DNA of 7,050 nucleotides, from positions 1-7,050 of the forward strand of contig CANHLD010000089.1 in assembly GCA_947461325.1 (NCBI GenBank), written 5' to 3'. The translations under genes were made by a program, and so were the position numbers. This document shows, piece after piece, positions 1-6,807 of the stretch. Each line of letters starts with the position of its first letter. The first letter of the stretch is position 1. The notes below the pieces were generated by a model. That model was not told the DNA's origin, did not search any database, and saw only the letters and a program-made list of their open reading frames with translations. Source of the DNA: Comamonadaceae bacterium (GTDB lineage Bacteria > Pseudomonadota > Gammaproteobacteria > Burkholderiales > Burkholderiaceae_C).

Positions 1-228
1 GGCATGGTGCACGAGGTTCTTCCTGACTCTCGTTACCGTGTCACTTTGGACAATGGCCACGAACTCGTGGCCTACACCGCAGGCAAGATGCGCATGCACC
101 ACATACGCATCTTGGCCGGCGACAAGGTCACCTTGGAACTCTCTCCTTATGACATGACCAAAGGTCGAATCACCTTTAGACATATCGAAGGCAAGGGCCC
201 CAGCGGACCACGTCGCAGACGGTTTTGA
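1..228 (+). CDS. infA: Translation initiation factor IF-1, 5'-truncated by window edge
   Basis: IF-1 is the small OB-fold protein that binds the A site of the 30S ribosomal subunit during initiation. The frame is open from base 1 (GGC, Gly), and the ATG at 4 is internal rather than the start: IF-1 proteins carry about ten more residues before this Gly. Visible family features are EVLPDS, NGHELVAYTAGKMR, HIRILAGDKVTLELSPYD and KGRITFRH, which cover the OB-fold strands and the RNA-contacting basic residues. After FRH the protein runs on with a Gly/Pro/Arg-rich tail ending PRRRRF, whereas the canonical IF-1 of about 72 residues stops near that point. That tail and the wording EVLPDS..YRVTL match the second IF-1 paralogue of Betaproteobacteria better than the copy in the ribosomal protein operon; paralogy is inferred. 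The TGA stop overlaps the next gene's start. Confidence 0.9.
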   Translation, partial: GMVHEVLPDSRYRVTLDNGHELVAYTAGKMRMHHIRILAGDKVTLELSPYDMTKGRITFRHIEGKGPSGPRRRRF

Positions 229-905
229 CCGCCAGCCCGTCCGATACCGGATTGGGCTATTTGGTCAAGCATGAGTGCATCGCCATCGACGGCGGAGCCG
301 CCCTGAACATACGTTCATTACTCAACCAACAACAATTTCATGACCCGCTAGGCATTGCCCTGGCTTTAGGCGTTTCTTCCGCCACTTGGCCTTTGTTCGG
401 TTTGGTTTGGCCATCTGCTCGCAAAATGGCCGATGTGATGCAAACTTGGCCTATCGCCGATCTGCGAATTTTGGAAATCGGTTGTGGCTTAGGACTGGCC
501 AGTCTGGTGATTCACCGCCGACTTGGTAATGTCACCGCCTCGGATTACCACCCTTACACACAGCGTTTTTTGAGTGCCAATTTGCTGCTCAATGACATGC
601 ACACCTTGCCTTATGTCAGTGGCCATTGGGAACGCGCCAATCCGTTGTTGGGCGAATTTGATTTGATCATCGGCAGTGATGTACTTTATGAACGCGACCA
701 TCCGCAGCAGCTCGCCGGTTTCATACAGCGACATGCCGCCGCACACGCACAAGTGCTGATCGTTGACCCAAACCGGGGTAACCGTGCGGTGTTTCACAAG
801 GCCATGAAAAACAATGGTTTTGGGCTGACGCAAACCGATTTACTTACCCCTTTGCATGATGAAACGCCGTACCGAGGCCGATTTCTGAGCTACCACCGCG
901 ACTGA
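225..905 (+). CDS. Class I SAM-dependent methyltransferase, METTL21-like (methyltransferase family 16)
   Basis: A 226-residue predicted cytoplasmic methyltransferase, probably acting on a protein side chain as the METTL21/lysine methyltransferase family does; its substrate is unknown. The SAM-binding motif I is clear at residues 82-91 (ILEIGCGLGL), the acidic residue for the SAM ribose is D107 in ASDYHP, and the motif IV/post-I region is FDLIIGSDVLYE (145-156), typical of this family. The conserved segment before motif I, SSATWPLFGLVWPSA (51-65), is also characteristic. The start is TTG at 225, forming a four-base TTGA overlap with the infA stop, so translational coupling is likely; no strong Shine-Dalgarno is seen. 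Nearby ATG codons are out of frame or would remove conserved sequence. The fold is secure; target and physiological role are not. Confidence 0.85.
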   Translation: MTASPSDTGLGYLVKHECIAIDGGAALNIRSLLNQQQFHDPLGIALALGVSSATWPLFGLVWPSARKMADVMQTWPIADLRILEIGCGLGLASLVIHRRLGNVTASDYHPYTQRFLSANLLLNDMHTLPYVSGHWERANPLLGEFDLIIGSDVLYERDHPQQLAGFIQRHAAAHAQVLIVDPNRGNRAVFHKAMKNNGFGLTQTDLLTPLHDETPYRGRFLSYHRD

Positions 906-937
906 TTTCAATGCCCGCATGGGTTACATTGCGGCGC

Positions 938-2326
938 ATGAATGACGAAGATTTCATGCAACTTGCTTTAGCGCAAGCCAATTCAGCTTTGGCTGCTGGT
1001 GAGGTGCCAGTTGGAGCTGTGCTGGTATGTGATGGGCAGGTGATTGCACAAGCGCATAACGCACCTGTGACGCAACACGACCCCAGCGCGCACGCTGAGG
1101 TGCTGGTTTTGCGGGAGGCAGCTGCTAAGTTGGGTAATTACCGGCTGGAAGGCTGCACTTTGTATGTCACCCTCGAGCCTTGCACCATGTGTGCAGGTGC
1201 TATTTTGAACGCTCGGCTGAGCAAAGTGGTGTGGGGTGCTCCTGAGCCTAAAACCGGCGCCGCAGGGTCTGTCCTCAATGTCTTTGAAAATCCCGAACTC
1301 AACCACCAGACTCTCAGCCACGGTCATGTGCTGTCACAAGAGTGTTCACTGCCTTTACAAACATTTTTCAAACAACAACGAATCGCACAAAAAGCCAATG
1401 CCGCGGCCACACGCTTACGCGATGACGCTGTGCGCACGTCCGATAGTGCGTTCTTAGGTTTACCCGGCTACCCTTGGGAGCCGAATTACATCAGCGATTT
1501 GCCGTCCCTCAATGGTTTGCGTATGCATTACTTGGACGAGGGCCCAGCAGACGCAAAAGTGACTTGGTTGTGTTTGCACGGTAACCCGGCCTGGAGTTAT
1601 TTGTACAGACAAATGATTCCCATTTTTATGGCGGCAGGTCACAGAGTGGTGGCGCCTGACATGCCGGGTTTCGGTAAAAGCGATAAACCGAAAAAAGATA
1701 GCGCGCATTCGTTTGAATGGCATCGTCAGGTCTTGCTGGAATTCGTTGAGGCGCTTGATCTGCGTCATATCCAACTCGTGGTGCAAGATTGGGGCGGCAT
1801 TCTTGGATTGACTTTACCTATGGTGCAGCCTTGGCGTTACCAATCTTTGTTGGTCATGAACACCACTTTAGCCACCGGTGAGCAACCTTTGAGCGAGGGT
1901 TTTTTAGCTTGGCGAAAAATGTGCGCTGACAAACCGTTGTTTGATGTGGGCAAATTGTTTTCGCGAGGTAACCCGCAACTGAGCGAACAAGAATGTGCTG
2001 CTTACAACACACCTTTCCCTGATGCAGGTCATCGCGCTGCGTTGCGGGCATTTCCTCCAATGGTGCCTTCATCATTTGACAGTCCCGGAGCAGCCGTGTC
2101 GCGGCAAGCAGCCGAATTTTGGCGGCAACATTGGCAGGGTCGCAGTTTGATGTTTATTGGTCAACAAGACCCTGTGCTCGGCGAACCGGTGATGCGCGAA
2201 TTGCAACAACATATACGCGCTTGTCCTGAACCTGTTTTGTTGCCACAAGCCGGCCATTTTGTGCAAGAGCATGGTCATGAAATAGCATCTCACGCGCTAC
2301 AAATATTTTTCAATCTATCGGAGTAA
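938..2326 (+). CDS. tadA: Fusion protein: tRNA adenosine(34) deaminase TadA + DhlA-like haloalkane dehalogenase
   Basis: One uninterrupted frame of 462 residues encodes two enzymes. Residues 1 to about 150 are TadA, which deaminates A34 to inosine in the tRNA-Arg(ACG) anticodon: EVPVGAVLV (22-30), HAE (52-54; zinc His and catalytic Glu), and PCTMC with zinc ligands C82 and C85. From about 180 the protein is an alpha/beta-hydrolase resembling haloalkane dehalogenase subfamily I: NYISDLP then HYLDEG, oxyanion HGN (214-216), nucleophile D284 with halide-binding W285 (VQDWGG), cap-domain W325 (EGFLAWR) as second halide Trp, acid D411, and base H440 (AGHFVQE). All catalytic residues known from DhlA have a counterpart. 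A polar linker (about 150-180) joins them. ATG 938 (MNDEDFM) fits the TadA N-terminus; an in-frame ATG at 911 would add nine residues. The dehalogenase substrate is unknown, and other hydrolase activity is possible. Confidence 0.9.
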   Translation: MNDEDFMQLALAQANSALAAGEVPVGAVLVCDGQVIAQAHNAPVTQHDPSAHAEVLVLREAAAKLGNYRLEGCTLYVTLEPCTMCAGAILNARLSKVVWGAPEPKTGAAGSVLNVFENPELNHQTLSHGHVLSQECSLPLQTFFKQQRIAQKANAAATRLRDDAVRTSDSAFLGLPGYPWEPNYISDLPSLNGLRMHYLDEGPADAKVTWLCLHGNPAWSYLYRQMIPIFMAAGHRVVAPDMPGFGKSDKPKKDSAHSFEWHRQVLLEFVEALDLRHIQLVVQDWGGILGLTLPMVQPWRYQSLLVMNTTLATGEQPLSEGFLAWRKMCADKPLFDVGKLFSRGNPQLSEQECAAYNTPFPDAGHRAALRAFPPMVPSSFDSPGAAVSRQAAEFWRQHWQGRSLMFIGQQDPVLGEPVMRELQQHIRACPEPVLLPQAGHFVQEHGHEIASHALQIFFNLSE

Positions 2327-2330
2327 GGAG
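2324..2330 (+). promoter_or_regulatory. Shine-Dalgarno site for the SDR gene, overlapping the upstream stop codon
   Basis: TAAGGAG contains the TAA stop of the tadA-dehalogenase frame and a strong GGAG core. Seven bases separate it from the GTG at 2338. It decides the GTG start of the dehydrogenase and is the best ribosome binding site in the window. Its position on the stop codon suggests translation of the two genes is coupled. Confidence 0.75.
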
Positions 2331-2337
2331 CAGAGAA

Positions 2338-3114
2338 GTGGCAAGAGATGTAAATACGCTGCAACGCGTGGCTGTCGTCACAGGAGGAGCCATGGGCATT
2401 GGCGCAGCGGTGGTGCAGCGACTGGCAAACCAAGGTCATCTGGTGTTTATTGCTGACCGTGATGTGGATGCCGCCCGACTCACGGCACATAATTTGAGTT
2501 CGCAAGGGCACAACGTTAGAACAGTTGCCATGGATGTGTCTGATTCCTCATCCATCAGTCATGTATTTGCAGAGATTGAAAAACAAACCGGGCGTTGCGA
2601 TATTTTGGTGAACTCCGCCGGTGTGGCCACAGTGGCTTCATTTCTGGATTTCAAGTTAGAAGAATTTCAGCGCACCATGGATATCAACGTCACCGGTACG
2701 CTGCTTTGTAGTCAGCACGCAGCCCGTTTGATGGTCAAGCACCATTGGGGTCGCATCATCAATATCGCTTCTGTGGCCGGTATGCGTGCTGTCGGTAAAG
2801 GCCGCACTGCTTATGGCACCTCTAAGGGCGCGGTGATAGCGTTGACAAGGCAAATGGCGGTTGAGTTGGCAGAATACGGCATCACCGCCAATGCGGTTTG
2901 TCCCGGGCCGGTGGACACGCCACTCACGCAAAAATTGCACAGCGCTCAATTCCGCCAAGAATATGCCAAAGCCATTCCCATGGAGCGATACGGCAGCGTG
3001 GATGAAATTGCTGCTACTGTCGAATTTTTAGCCTCTACACATGCTTCCTACATCACCGGTATCGCTATGCCGGTTGATGGTGGTTTTCTTGCGAGTGGCG
3101 CAAGAGGTCTTTGA
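2338..3114 (+). CDS. SDR-family NAD(P)-dependent oxidoreductase
   Basis: A 258-residue classical short-chain dehydrogenase, the usual length for the family. The dinucleotide-binding motif TGGAMGIG lies at residues 15-22, NSAG at 92-95, and the catalytic tetrad is N117, S145, Y159 and K163 (YGTSK). D40 at the end of the second beta strand favours NAD over NADP. The C-terminal PVDGGF motif is typical of the FabG-like group. The start is GTG, preceded by a good Shine-Dalgarno sequence. Placed directly before a RuBisCO-like protein and a DUF1537 kinase, it most likely oxidises an acid sugar or polyol to the keto compound the kinase uses; this is inferred from context, as SDR sequence alone does not give the substrate. 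Only 11 bases separate it from the upstream frame. Confidence 0.88.
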   Translation: MARDVNTLQRVAVVTGGAMGIGAAVVQRLANQGHLVFIADRDVDAARLTAHNLSSQGHNVRTVAMDVSDSSSISHVFAEIEKQTGRCDILVNSAGVATVASFLDFKLEEFQRTMDINVTGTLLCSQHAARLMVKHHWGRIINIASVAGMRAVGKGRTAYGTSKGAVIALTRQMAVELAEYGITANAVCPGPVDTPLTQKLHSAQFRQEYAKAIPMERYGSVDEIAATVEFLASTHASYITGIAMPVDGGFLASGARGL

Positions 3115-3145
3115 GTCACACAACAGCGCATTCAACAACTTGACC

Positions 3146-4357
3146 ATGACTCAACGCATCACGGCTACATACCATTTGACAACCGCTGCTGACCCGCAGC
3201 GCACTGCTGCCTTGATCGCAGGCGAACAGTCCAGCGGTACTTTCATCGCCATTCCCGGTGAAGATGAGGCGCTCAAGGCGAGGGCTTCAGCCACTTGGGA
3301 AATTACATCCTTGGATTTGCCATCCGATTCTTTACTTAAACACTATCTGTTGACGTTAAGTTGGCCGCTGAACAATATAGGCGCTTCATTACCTAATCTG
3401 TTGGCCACAATCGCAGGTAATTTGTATGAATTGAGGCCAGTGCATGCTTTGCGCTTGCTTGATATTGAAATGCCACAGGCCTTTGCTCAGGCATATCCGG
3501 GACCTGCGTTCGGCATAGCAGGCACGCGCCAATTGACTGGCGTGCCGCACAAGCCATTGATTGGCACCATCATCAAACCCTCTGTGGGTTTGAGTTCGCA
3601 AGACACGGCTGCCATGGTGGATCAGTTGTGTGCCGCCGGTATCGATTTCATCAAGGACGATGAGTTGCAAGCCGACGGCCCGGCGTGTCCGTTTGATGAA
3701 CGTGTGCGGCTTTGTATGCAAGTGATACGAAAACACGCTGAGCGCACCGGCAAAAAGGTCATGTATGCCTTTAACCTAACGGGTGAACTTGACGAGATGC
3801 GCCGCCGCCATGACTTGGTGAAGTCAGAAGGCGGCACTTCAGTCATGCTGAGTTTGAACTCTGTGGGCATGACCGGATTTAATGCGTTTCGCAGACATGC
3901 GCAATTGCCGATTCATGCGCACCGCAACGGTTGGGGCTATGTGCAATCCGGTTGGTCATACGTGGCTTGGCAAAAGTTATGGCGGCTAGCGGGTGTTGAT
4001 CACATGCATGTCAACGGCATTGCCAATAAATTTCAAGAAGATGATGAAAGCGTGATGGCATCTGCGCGTGCTTGTCTTCAACCCTTGTTTCAACAAAAAC
4101 CTTGCACGGTCATACCTGTATTTTCCTCAGGTCAAACGGTGTTTCAAGCGCATCCCACGTGGGACAAATTGCAGTCGCCCGACTTGCTGTTTTTGGCAGG
4201 CGGCGGATTGTTTGCACACCCGGGTGGTATTGCTGCTGGTGTGAATGCCTTGCGTCAAGCCTGGGATGCCGCCATGTCTGGTGTGTCGTTGGAGGCGGCT
4301 GCTCAAACGCATCGCGAGTTGCGCGAAGCGGTAACTACTTTTGGCAAAGCCGTTTGA
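3146..4357 (+). CDS. Form IV RuBisCO-like protein (RLP), probable acid-sugar phosphate decarboxylase or lyase
   Basis: A 403-residue homologue of the RuBisCO large subunit, shorter than true RuBisCO (about 470) as usual for form IV. Using spinach numbering in brackets, visible active-site residues are E27 [E60], T32 [T65], N92 [N123], K144 [K175] in IIKPSVGL, K170/D172/E173 [K201/D203/E204] in DFIKDDE, H259-R260 [H294-R295], H288 [H327], K295 [K334], S328 [S379] and the GGG at 352-354. Replaced are [K177] by S146, [T173] by I142 and [H298] by W263. K170 should be carbamylated and bind magnesium. Lacking K177, it is not expected to fix CO2. RLPs encoded beside DUF1537 kinases are known in D-apionate catabolism (3-oxo-isoapionate-4-phosphate decarboxylase OiaX or transcarboxylase/hydrolase OiaT), so a related reaction is likely; a methylthioribulose-phosphate isomerase role is an alternative. 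ATG 3146 gives the family N-terminus (ITATYHL); frame extension upstream only overlaps the SDR gene. No clear Shine-Dalgarno is seen. Confidence 0.88.
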   Translation: MTQRITATYHLTTAADPQRTAALIAGEQSSGTFIAIPGEDEALKARASATWEITSLDLPSDSLLKHYLLTLSWPLNNIGASLPNLLATIAGNLYELRPVHALRLLDIEMPQAFAQAYPGPAFGIAGTRQLTGVPHKPLIGTIIKPSVGLSSQDTAAMVDQLCAAGIDFIKDDELQADGPACPFDERVRLCMQVIRKHAERTGKKVMYAFNLTGELDEMRRRHDLVKSEGGTSVMLSLNSVGMTGFNAFRRHAQLPIHAHRNGWGYVQSGWSYVAWQKLWRLAGVDHMHVNGIANKFQEDDESVMASARACLQPLFQQKPCTVIPVFSSGQTVFQAHPTWDKLQSPDLLFLAGGGLFAHPGGIAAGVNALRQAWDAAMSGVSLEAAAQTHRELREAVTTFGKAV

Positions 4358-4361
4358 ATAC

Positions 4362-5729
4362 ATGAATCACAGACTCACTGATAACCGCGTCCGTTTGCTT
4401 TTTTATGGCGACGATTTCACCGGCGCGTCTGACAACGCCGCTCAGTACGCCAGACACGGTTTGCGTACCCGTTTGTTTTTTACATTGCCTACACAGCAGG
4501 CGTTAGAGCAAGCAGCCCGCGAATGCGATGTCATCGGTGTGGCAGGTACTGCGCGTTCGCTGGATGTGCAGGGTATGACGCAGGAATTACTGCCTGTATT
4601 GCAAGCGTTTGCGAAGTTGCAAGTGCCGCTGTTTCAATACAAATGTTGTTCAACGTTCGATAGCTCACAACACAGCGGCAGTTTGGGGTATGCCATTGCA
4701 TTGATGCGGCAAGTCTGGCCCGATTGCTTTGTGCCGGTGCATGCTGCTGCACCCGAGTTCGGTAGGTACACGGTGTTTGGACATCATTTTGCGCGTGCAG
4801 GTCAACAGATTTACCGTTTGGATCAACACCCTGTGATGTCGGTTCACCCGGCCACGCCCATGCATGAGTCCAAACTGTCTGCGGTGTTGAGTGAGCAAGG
4901 TTTCACAGTCGAAAAAGAAGTGGATTTGCGCGAACTGGATCAATTTGCGCTTGGTGCTTCTTCTTTGGCAGATAAATTAAATCAACATGACAGCGTTGTA
5001 TTCGATGGTTATACGCAGCAACATGTGGTGACCACCGCCGCTGTCTTGCATCACATCAGTCAGCAGCGACAAGTGTGTGCCATGGCAGCTCAAGGTTTGG
5101 CGCATGGTTGGGGCCACTATTGGCAAGACAACGCTTTGACAACGCAGGAACCGCCGCGACAGCAACTCCCTGCCACTGATCGAGTCTTGGTGCTGTCAGG
5201 CAGTTGCTCTGCTTTGTCTGCCCTGCAAATTGCACATGCCAGAGAATGCGGTTTTTTATGTTTGCGATTGACCCCAGAGTTATTGTTTGATGATCAGCAT
5301 GCAGGATTTGATTTGGTGATCGATCAAACTTTACTGGCGTTGAAAAAATCGCAAAGCGTGGTGGTTTTCACTGCACAGGGACCGCAAGACCCGCATACAC
5401 ATTCGCTGCGTGATTGGACGCGTGAATGGCCTGCGGGCCAATTGGCGCAACGCATCGGTAGTGTGTTTGCTCGCATTGCGGCTGAGGCATTTAAACAAAC
5501 TTCATTGACTCGCTTGGTGGTGGCGGGCGGGGACTCATCCAGCTTCACTATGCGCGCTTTGGGCGCACAGGGCTTGCAATGCAAAGCCAGCCATTTTGCG
5601 CAAAATGCGCATTTCGCCAGCATGGTGTCGGATGAAGCACATATTCACGGCAAAGAAATATTGCTCAAAGGCGGGCAAGTTGGCGCTGAGAATTTGTACA
5701 CATTGGCTTTGAACGGTTTCGGTCACTGA
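4362..5729 (+). CDS. DUF1537 / four-carbon acid sugar kinase family protein
   Basis: A 455-residue, full-length member of the DUF1537 kinase family, which phosphorylates 3-oxo acid sugars or acid sugars with ATP (3-oxo-tetronate kinase OtnK, threonate kinase, 3-oxo-isoapionate kinase OiaK). Substrate-binding N-terminal domain motifs: GDDFTGASD (16-24), KCCSTFDSS (94-102), and RLDQHPVMSVHPATPM (152-167). Nucleotide-binding C-terminal domain motifs: SGSCS (279-283), AGGDSSS (388-394) and LKGGQVG (435-441). It follows the RuBisCO-like gene by four bases, and this pairing points to a kinase feeding that enzyme its phosphorylated substrate. An in-frame TTG at 4341 would overlap the upstream gene; ATG 4362 is preferred because it leaves the N-terminus at usual length. 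No distinct Shine-Dalgarno is visible, so coupling to the upstream gene is likely. The exact substrate is unresolved. Confidence 0.9.
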   Translation: MNHRLTDNRVRLLFYGDDFTGASDNAAQYARHGLRTRLFFTLPTQQALEQAARECDVIGVAGTARSLDVQGMTQELLPVLQAFAKLQVPLFQYKCCSTFDSSQHSGSLGYAIALMRQVWPDCFVPVHAAAPEFGRYTVFGHHFARAGQQIYRLDQHPVMSVHPATPMHESKLSAVLSEQGFTVEKEVDLRELDQFALGASSLADKLNQHDSVVFDGYTQQHVVTTAAVLHHISQQRQVCAMAAQGLAHGWGHYWQDNALTTQEPPRQQLPATDRVLVLSGSCSALSALQIAHARECGFLCLRLTPELLFDDQHAGFDLVIDQTLLALKKSQSVVVFTAQGPQDPHTHSLRDWTREWPAGQLAQRIGSVFARIAAEAFKQTSLTRLVVAGGDSSSFTMRALGAQGLQCKASHFAQNAHFASMVSDEAHIHGKEILLKGGQVGAENLYTLALNGFGH

Positions 5730-5786
5730 TGTGGTGGCAAGTTACATTTGCGATCAACTCTCACATAAGCTTGACAGGTTTTCAAA

Positions 5787-6719
5787 ATGCATATTTATAT
5801 TTTTTCTCCATCCGGCGCTGTTCGTGACAAGGCCGCTTTGCGCCGGGCGGTCAAGCACTTAGCAAAGCAAGGCCACGATGTAGAGCTTGACCCGGACGCA
5901 ATGAGCAGCAAAGAACGGTTTGCAGGAGACGACGAGACTCGCTTGTTGGCCATGGCGCGTGCTGCTGCAAGCGGTGCAGATATCGTCATGCTTACCCGCG
6001 GCGGATATGGCATCACTAGGCTGATGAAAAAAATTCCTTACAAAGCGATTGCTGCCTCTATCAAGCAAGGCACTTTGTGGGTCGGACACAGTGACTTCAC
6101 GGCTTTACAAATGGGGTTGTTGGCTAAAACAGGGGCGCACACTTGGGCGGGACCACACGCATGTATAGATTTTGGTGCTTTGGCAGTTGACGACATCATG
6201 CAAGATTGTTTTGATGACATGGCGCAGGGCAGGGGAGAGGGTGCGGGTTGGCGCTTGCCTGCTTCTGATCTGATGCATTTACCTAAGCGTTCTATGCTGG
6301 CTGAAGACGCCGTTTTATGGGGCGGCAATTTGTCAGTTTTGTGTGCATTGATAGGCACACCCTATTTGCCTGCTATCGATAAAGGTGTGTTGTTTTTGGA
6401 AGATGTGGCCGAGCATCCTTACCGCATTGAACGAATGCTGACGCAGTTACTGCACGCTGGAGTGCTTGCCAAACAACAAGCCATTGTGCTGGGGCAATTC
6501 ACGGATTACAAACTGACCCCACATGACAAGGGCTATAAATTGGACACAGTGGTTGCATGGTTGCGCAGCCAAGTCAAGGTGCCGGTGTTGACGGGTTTGC
6601 CTTTCGGACATGTGCCGACCAAACTGTGCTTGCCTGTCGGGCAAAAAGTCAGTTTGCTCAGGGAAGGGCGCGAGGCTTTCTTGCTGTGGGCGCATCAGGG
6701 AGATCATTCGCACGTTTGA
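5787..6719 (+). CDS. ldcA: LD-carboxypeptidase, peptidase family S66
   Basis: A 310-residue cytoplasmic murein peptide recycling enzyme that removes the terminal D-Ala from L-Ala-D-Glu-meso-Dap-D-Ala. Family S66 marks are RGGYG (71-75), the nucleophile S102 in GHSDFTAL, WGGNLSVL (178-185), the catalytic E205 in FLEDVAEHPYRIERM, and H275 in GLPFGHVPTK; together they give the Ser-Glu-His triad. No signal peptide is present, in line with a cytoplasmic role. ATG 5787 directly precedes the conserved IYIFSPSGAV start of the family; AGG at 5776-5778 is a modest ribosome binding site. The 57-base gap to the kinase gene is the largest between adjacent genes in this block, so it may be read through from the cassette or carry its own weak promoter. 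MccF-like self-immunity peptidases share this fold, but length and housekeeping context favour LdcA. Confidence 0.9.
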   Translation: MHIYIFSPSGAVRDKAALRRAVKHLAKQGHDVELDPDAMSSKERFAGDDETRLLAMARAAASGADIVMLTRGGYGITRLMKKIPYKAIAASIKQGTLWVGHSDFTALQMGLLAKTGAHTWAGPHACIDFGALAVDDIMQDCFDDMAQGRGEGAGWRLPASDLMHLPKRSMLAEDAVLWGGNLSVLCALIGTPYLPAIDKGVLFLEDVAEHPYRIERMLTQLLHAGVLAKQQAIVLGQFTDYKLTPHDKGYKLDTVVAWLRSQVKVPVLTGLPFGHVPTKLCLPVGQKVSLLREGREAFLLWAHQGDHSHV

Positions 6720-6730
6720 TAAAGCAAGGT

Positions 6731-6786
6731 GTTCACGCCAAGCCGGTTAATTTACGCACGCCATGCCGGTTCGATTTGGTGTGAAC
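6731..6786. repeat. Imperfect inverted repeat (hairpin 1) in intergenic region
   Basis: The left arm GTTCACGCCAAG (6731-6742) pairs with TTTGGTGTGAAC (6775-6786), with ten Watson-Crick pairs and two G-T pairs. Inside the loop, CCGG at 6743-6746 recurs at 6766-6769. The loop also contains the second copy of a short direct repeat. No T-run follows the right arm. Confidence 0.6.
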
Positions 6787-6807
6787 TGTTCACGACATGC
6801 CGGCTCG
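6734..6807 (+). repeat. Three imperfect copies of a CACGMCAWGCCGGYT motif
   Basis: CACGCCAAGCCGGTT at 6734-6748, CACGCCATGCCGGTT at 6757-6771 and CACGACATGCCGGCT at 6791-6805. The first two are 23 bases apart and the third 34 bases further on. Copies one and three are also preceded by GTT, making GTTCAC. Such iteration is unlikely by chance in so short a region and suggests repeat-element architecture or a multi-site operator. Confidence 0.55.
6781..6793. promoter_or_regulatory. Perfect 13-base palindrome, candidate operator or repeat junction
   Basis: GTGAAC-T-GTTCAC is a perfect six-base inverted repeat around one central T. It joins the end of hairpin 1 to the start of hairpin 2. The half-site GTTCAC occurs again at 6731-6736. 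It could bind a dimeric regulator, but it may just be part of the repeat structure. Confidence 0.35.

Noticed and set aside
489..833. Antisense open frames opposite the methyltransferase and the other genes
   Set aside because: They mirror the codon structure of well-supported + strand genes and show no recognisable motifs of their own.
3041..3145. Upstream in-frame extension of the RuBisCO-like gene overlapping the SDR gene
   Set aside because: The added 35 residues do not resemble the family, lie over the conserved SDR C-terminus, and ATG 3146 gives the expected N-terminus.
5771..5801. Perfect -35 box TTGACA just before ldcA
   Set aside because: The only reasonable -10 (TATATT at 5796-5801) would lie inside the ldcA coding region with a 19-base spacer, so it could not drive the full gene unless the start is later, which conservation argues against.
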